Made by a program: the position numbers and the translations under genes. The notes under the pieces are model-generated. The model was not told the DNA's origin. It ran no database searches and worked only from the letters and a program-made list of their open reading frames with translations. This document shows, one piece after another, positions 61,877-64,000 of a stretch of DNA of 64,000 bases (position 1 is the stretch's first letter; the number at the start of each line of letters is the position of its first letter). Origin of the DNA: Agarophyton chilense (taxonomy: Eukaryota > Rhodophyta > Florideophyceae > Gracilariales > Gracilariaceae); assembly GCA_030374765.1 (NCBI GenBank), contig JARGXX010000116.1:372001-436000 (forward strand), in the 5' to 3' direction.

Positions 61877-62809
61877 TCACACGAGCACCGCGCGCACGTC
61901 GTACGCGCACGCGTCAGAGCGCGACGTCGGCGCCAGCTCAGCGCGCACGCGACAGCCCACGAGCGCGCCAACGACCGCGGCCGCCCAGCGCGCCACCGCG
62001 TCATGCTGCCACGCAGCGCGTGCGTCGAAGCCAACCAGCGCGGCGACGGCGTGGTGCGCGAGGCGCACCACGTACGTCTTGCTCACCACTTTGCCTCCGT
62101 CCTGCGCGCGCTCGCGCACGCCGGCGTACAAGGCGCCGTAGCGCCACTGCGCGCGTGCGGGTGAGTCTTGTTGGCACTTGCAGCGCTCGTGTGCGCGTCG
62201 CCATCCGCACGCGCAGCGCTTGTGCACGCGCACGCCGTCGCGCAGCGCCGCTTGTAACGCGTCTGCGTCGCTTGCCGCGCTTTCGTCGCGTCGCCGTCGC
62301 GCGCGTACCCACAGCACGTCCACCACGCGCACCACCGCCGCGGCGCGCGCGTCGCCGACGCTGTCGATGACACCGTCGCCGTCCGCAGCAGGAAGCGCCC
62401 ACGCGCGGCCGCGTACGCGAAGCGTGGCGCAGGCGCCGAGGCGCGCGCGCCGCACGGCAAGCAGCGCGGCGGCGGCGGGCACGCCTTCGGCTTCGAATAC
62501 GCGGCGCACGCTGCTGTGCGCCGCGAAGGTGAGCTGTGAGCGCGCCGCCACGCGCACGTCGCGCAATTGCACCAGGTCGCCCACGCGAATCGTGGCGCAG
62601 AACAGCGCTTGACGCCCCCAGATGAGCAGCTCGCGGTCATCCTCGCTGCGCACGCTGTCGCCCAGCAGCAGCGTCGCGCGCTCGGTGGCGCGCCCGTCGC
62701 GCGTGCGCACCACACACGGGCCCTCCAGCCCGAGCACCACTGCGTGCGCGCACGCCACAGTCGTGTTCTCCGCCAGTCCGCGCAGCCCCGCGCGCCCCGC
62801 CGCTGCCAT
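61877..62809 (-). CDS. OB-fold protein with a zinc-ribbon, RPA1/SHLD2-like
   Basis: 310 aa from MAAAGRAGLRGLAEN (favourable context; an in-frame extension to 62920 exists). The first half reads like an OB fold: VVLGLEGPCVVRTRDGRATERATLLLGDSV, then LLIWGRQALFCATIRVGDLVQLRDVRVAA, the strand pattern of RPA-like DNA-binding proteins. The second half has CACGWRRAHERCKCQ followed by WRYGALYAGVR: four cysteines in a CxC-CxC zinc-ribbon-like arrangement, as in the third OB of RPA1 and the SHLD2 C-terminus. A role in single-stranded-DNA handling or repair is a guess. Very GC-rich DNA lowers confidence that the frame is right. Confidence 0.45.
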   Translation of the reverse strand: MAAAGRAGLRGLAENTTVACAHAVVLGLEGPCVVRTRDGRATERATLLLGDSVRSEDDRELLIWGRQALFCATIRVGDLVQLRDVRVAARSQLTFAAHSSVRRVFEAEGVPAAAALLAVRRARLGACATLRVRGRAWALPAADGDGVIDSVGDARAAAVVRVVDVLWVRARRRRDESAASDADALQAALRDGVRVHKRCACGWRRAHERCKCQQDSPARAQWRYGALYAGVRERAQDGGKVVSKTYVVRLAHHAVAALVGFDARAAWQHDAVARWAAAVVGALVGCRVRAELAPTSRSDACAYDVRAVLV

Positions 62810-62920
62810 CGTCAGCAGCGCCGAAGCGCGAGTGCTAGCGCTGTAGCGCGAGCGCTGCATTTCCGGTGAGCGCCCGCCACCGCACTCATCATGCAGCGGT
62901 GAAAAAGATTTGGAAAACAA

Positions 62921-64000
62921 TCAAAAGGAACCCCCAGGCCTGGGAACCTTTTCGGACCCGCGCTCACATGGCGCTGTCCCAGGACCAGGGTCTTCACTGC
63001 CCCGCCCTACCCGTTCCGTTCAGACCCCGGGGGCTGAATGTGCAGACCCCGGGGCTGAATGTTCGGACTCCGGGGGCTCAATCCCCCGTGTCCCAGGACA
63101 GGGATGCTTCACGTCCCTGCCCTAACCAATCGGCCAACGACTCAAATTCGGGCCTGGGGTGATCAAATCCCAGCTTCCCTGGACAGGTTTCCCACCTCCG
63201 CCCATAGCGCGCGCATTCCATGGTCTTCCACTTCATCTTCATCGGCTGCTGGGCTACACACTCCGTGGGGGTCAGCATTCCCCGTGTAGCCCCTTCTGGG
63301 TGCTCATCTCCCAGGATTCGATCTCGGTCTTCCATCTTCCGGTGGCGGTTTCATTTCCATTCTGCCAGTGACCCGGGCCCGGGTCGATCCAGCCGCCGTT
63401 TCGAATGGTACTTGAGTCTGATTTGGCAGCATCTGCATTCGAAAATGCATTTTTCGGTGCAACCACGGGAGAGCTCCACTCCACGCCAGTGTGGTTTGCA
63501 ATTCCGTGCATTATTCTACGCGGAACCATGTAATGCACATTTTGGGTCACTTGCCTCACCTTTCCCCCACACGCAACCCTTTACACAAACATGAATTACT
63601 TGACTACCGCTCTAGAAACCACTCTGCGTCTGGTCAACAGTCGTAGACAGTGACAGTGCTGAGTGATAATGCGTCTAGCTCGTGGTTTGCCCAGCGGATG
63701 CATCGCCAACCTGCGCATCCTGTGGACTTGAGATTGTACATTTGCATGACGCATTCTTATTGGACCACGAGAGTGATCAGATAGCATGTGCAAGTCGAAC
63801 TCCGGGGGCCGCACACGTGTTCTCTTCTTGCGAAGAGTGGATCGTGAACATCAAATCTTTTCCCACCCCCTCGCACAAGAACAGGGGCAGATGACCGTAG
63901 CACACTTTTTCTGTTTACTATGTTAGGGAGGAATAATTCGGTCTCAAGCCGATGGTAATCAGGAACTTCACAACGCAATAGGGCTACTGGATCAGCTTTC
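62921..64000. other. Gene-free right end
   Basis: Apart from the short repeat, no supportable gene. Short frames on both strands, no motif; composition moves from GC-rich to mixed. A gene continuing beyond the window cannot be excluded. Confidence 0.45.
63021..63082. repeat. About 21-bp tandem repeat, three copies
   Basis: Three imperfect units of the CAGACCCCGGGGGCTGAATGT type, the last most diverged. Confidence 0.75.

Noticed and set aside
61618-62370. Long plus-strand frames full of Arg, Ala and a LGAFR repeat
   Set aside because: They read the 15-bp repeat and GC-rich antisense of the OB-fold gene; no domain.
1-64000. tRNA genes, rRNA genes and CRISPR arrays
   Set aside because: No T-arm/A-box pairs with tRNA spacing, no rRNA signatures and no spaced direct repeats were seen by eye; a tRNAscan run would settle tRNAs.

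Overview
This is nuclear DNA of a eukaryotic alga, not a prokaryote. Short GT-AG introns (24-nt exons up to 151-nt introns) interrupt several genes, and the proteins are eukaryotic: ESCRT-III Vps2, U2AF65, WDR48, TAP42, syntaxin 5, a longin SNARE, eIF2B-beta, CCDC137 and a Josephin deubiquitinase. A cyclophilin with a bipartite, twin-arginine thylakoid-lumen leader shows that the organism has a plastid. Sparse introns, tightly packed genes and a bacterial-type PPK1 polyphosphate kinase make a unicellular red alga (Porphyridium-like) my best guess. That is inference only.

Layout. 1-9.8 kb is AT-richer and gene-poor: Vps2, the lumenal cyclophilin, and a membrane-anchored acidic protein. 9.8-25.6 kb is GC-rich and dense, with many divergent pairs: LON-domain protein, cytochrome b561, PPIL3-like cyclophilin, RING protein, RsfS/Iojap, bZIP, a multi-exon ADA3-like protein, a U2AF65-like protein, a dead Tc1 element with IR/DR ends, a coiled-coil membrane protein and WDR48. 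25.7-57.1 kb is framed by a 4.4-kb inverted duplication (about 26.18-30.60 kb and 52.72-57.09 kb). Each arm carries a gene for a small secreted cysteine-rich cationic peptide, and a SAC3-like gene that is intact only on the left. The 22 kb between the arms holds TAP42, syntaxin 5, a C2H2 protein, a 4.3-kb stretch with no visible gene, eIF2B-beta, an R-SNARE, CCDC137, a PPK1-Nudix fusion and a decayed Ty3/gypsy element. 57.6-64 kb holds a Josephin protease, a CPA1 Na+/H+ exchanger, an unknown protein and an OB-fold/zinc-ribbon protein.

Themes. Syntaxin 5, the longin SNARE and Vps2 serve membrane traffic. U2AF65 and PPIL3 belong to the splicing machinery. WDR48 and the Josephin protein belong to deubiquitination. 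There are no operons; neighbours are mostly arranged head-to-head or tail-to-tail.

The strongest points of interest are: (1) two copies of the secreted peptide gene whose leader, pro-region and flanks are almost identical while the mature region differs strongly and keeps all eight cysteines; (2) a PPK1 fused to a DIPP-like Nudix domain with two catalytic glutamates replaced; (3) a U2AF65-like protein lacking RRM2; (4) an R-SNARE with asparagine at the ionic zero layer; (5) an ADA3-like protein with a C-terminal extension.
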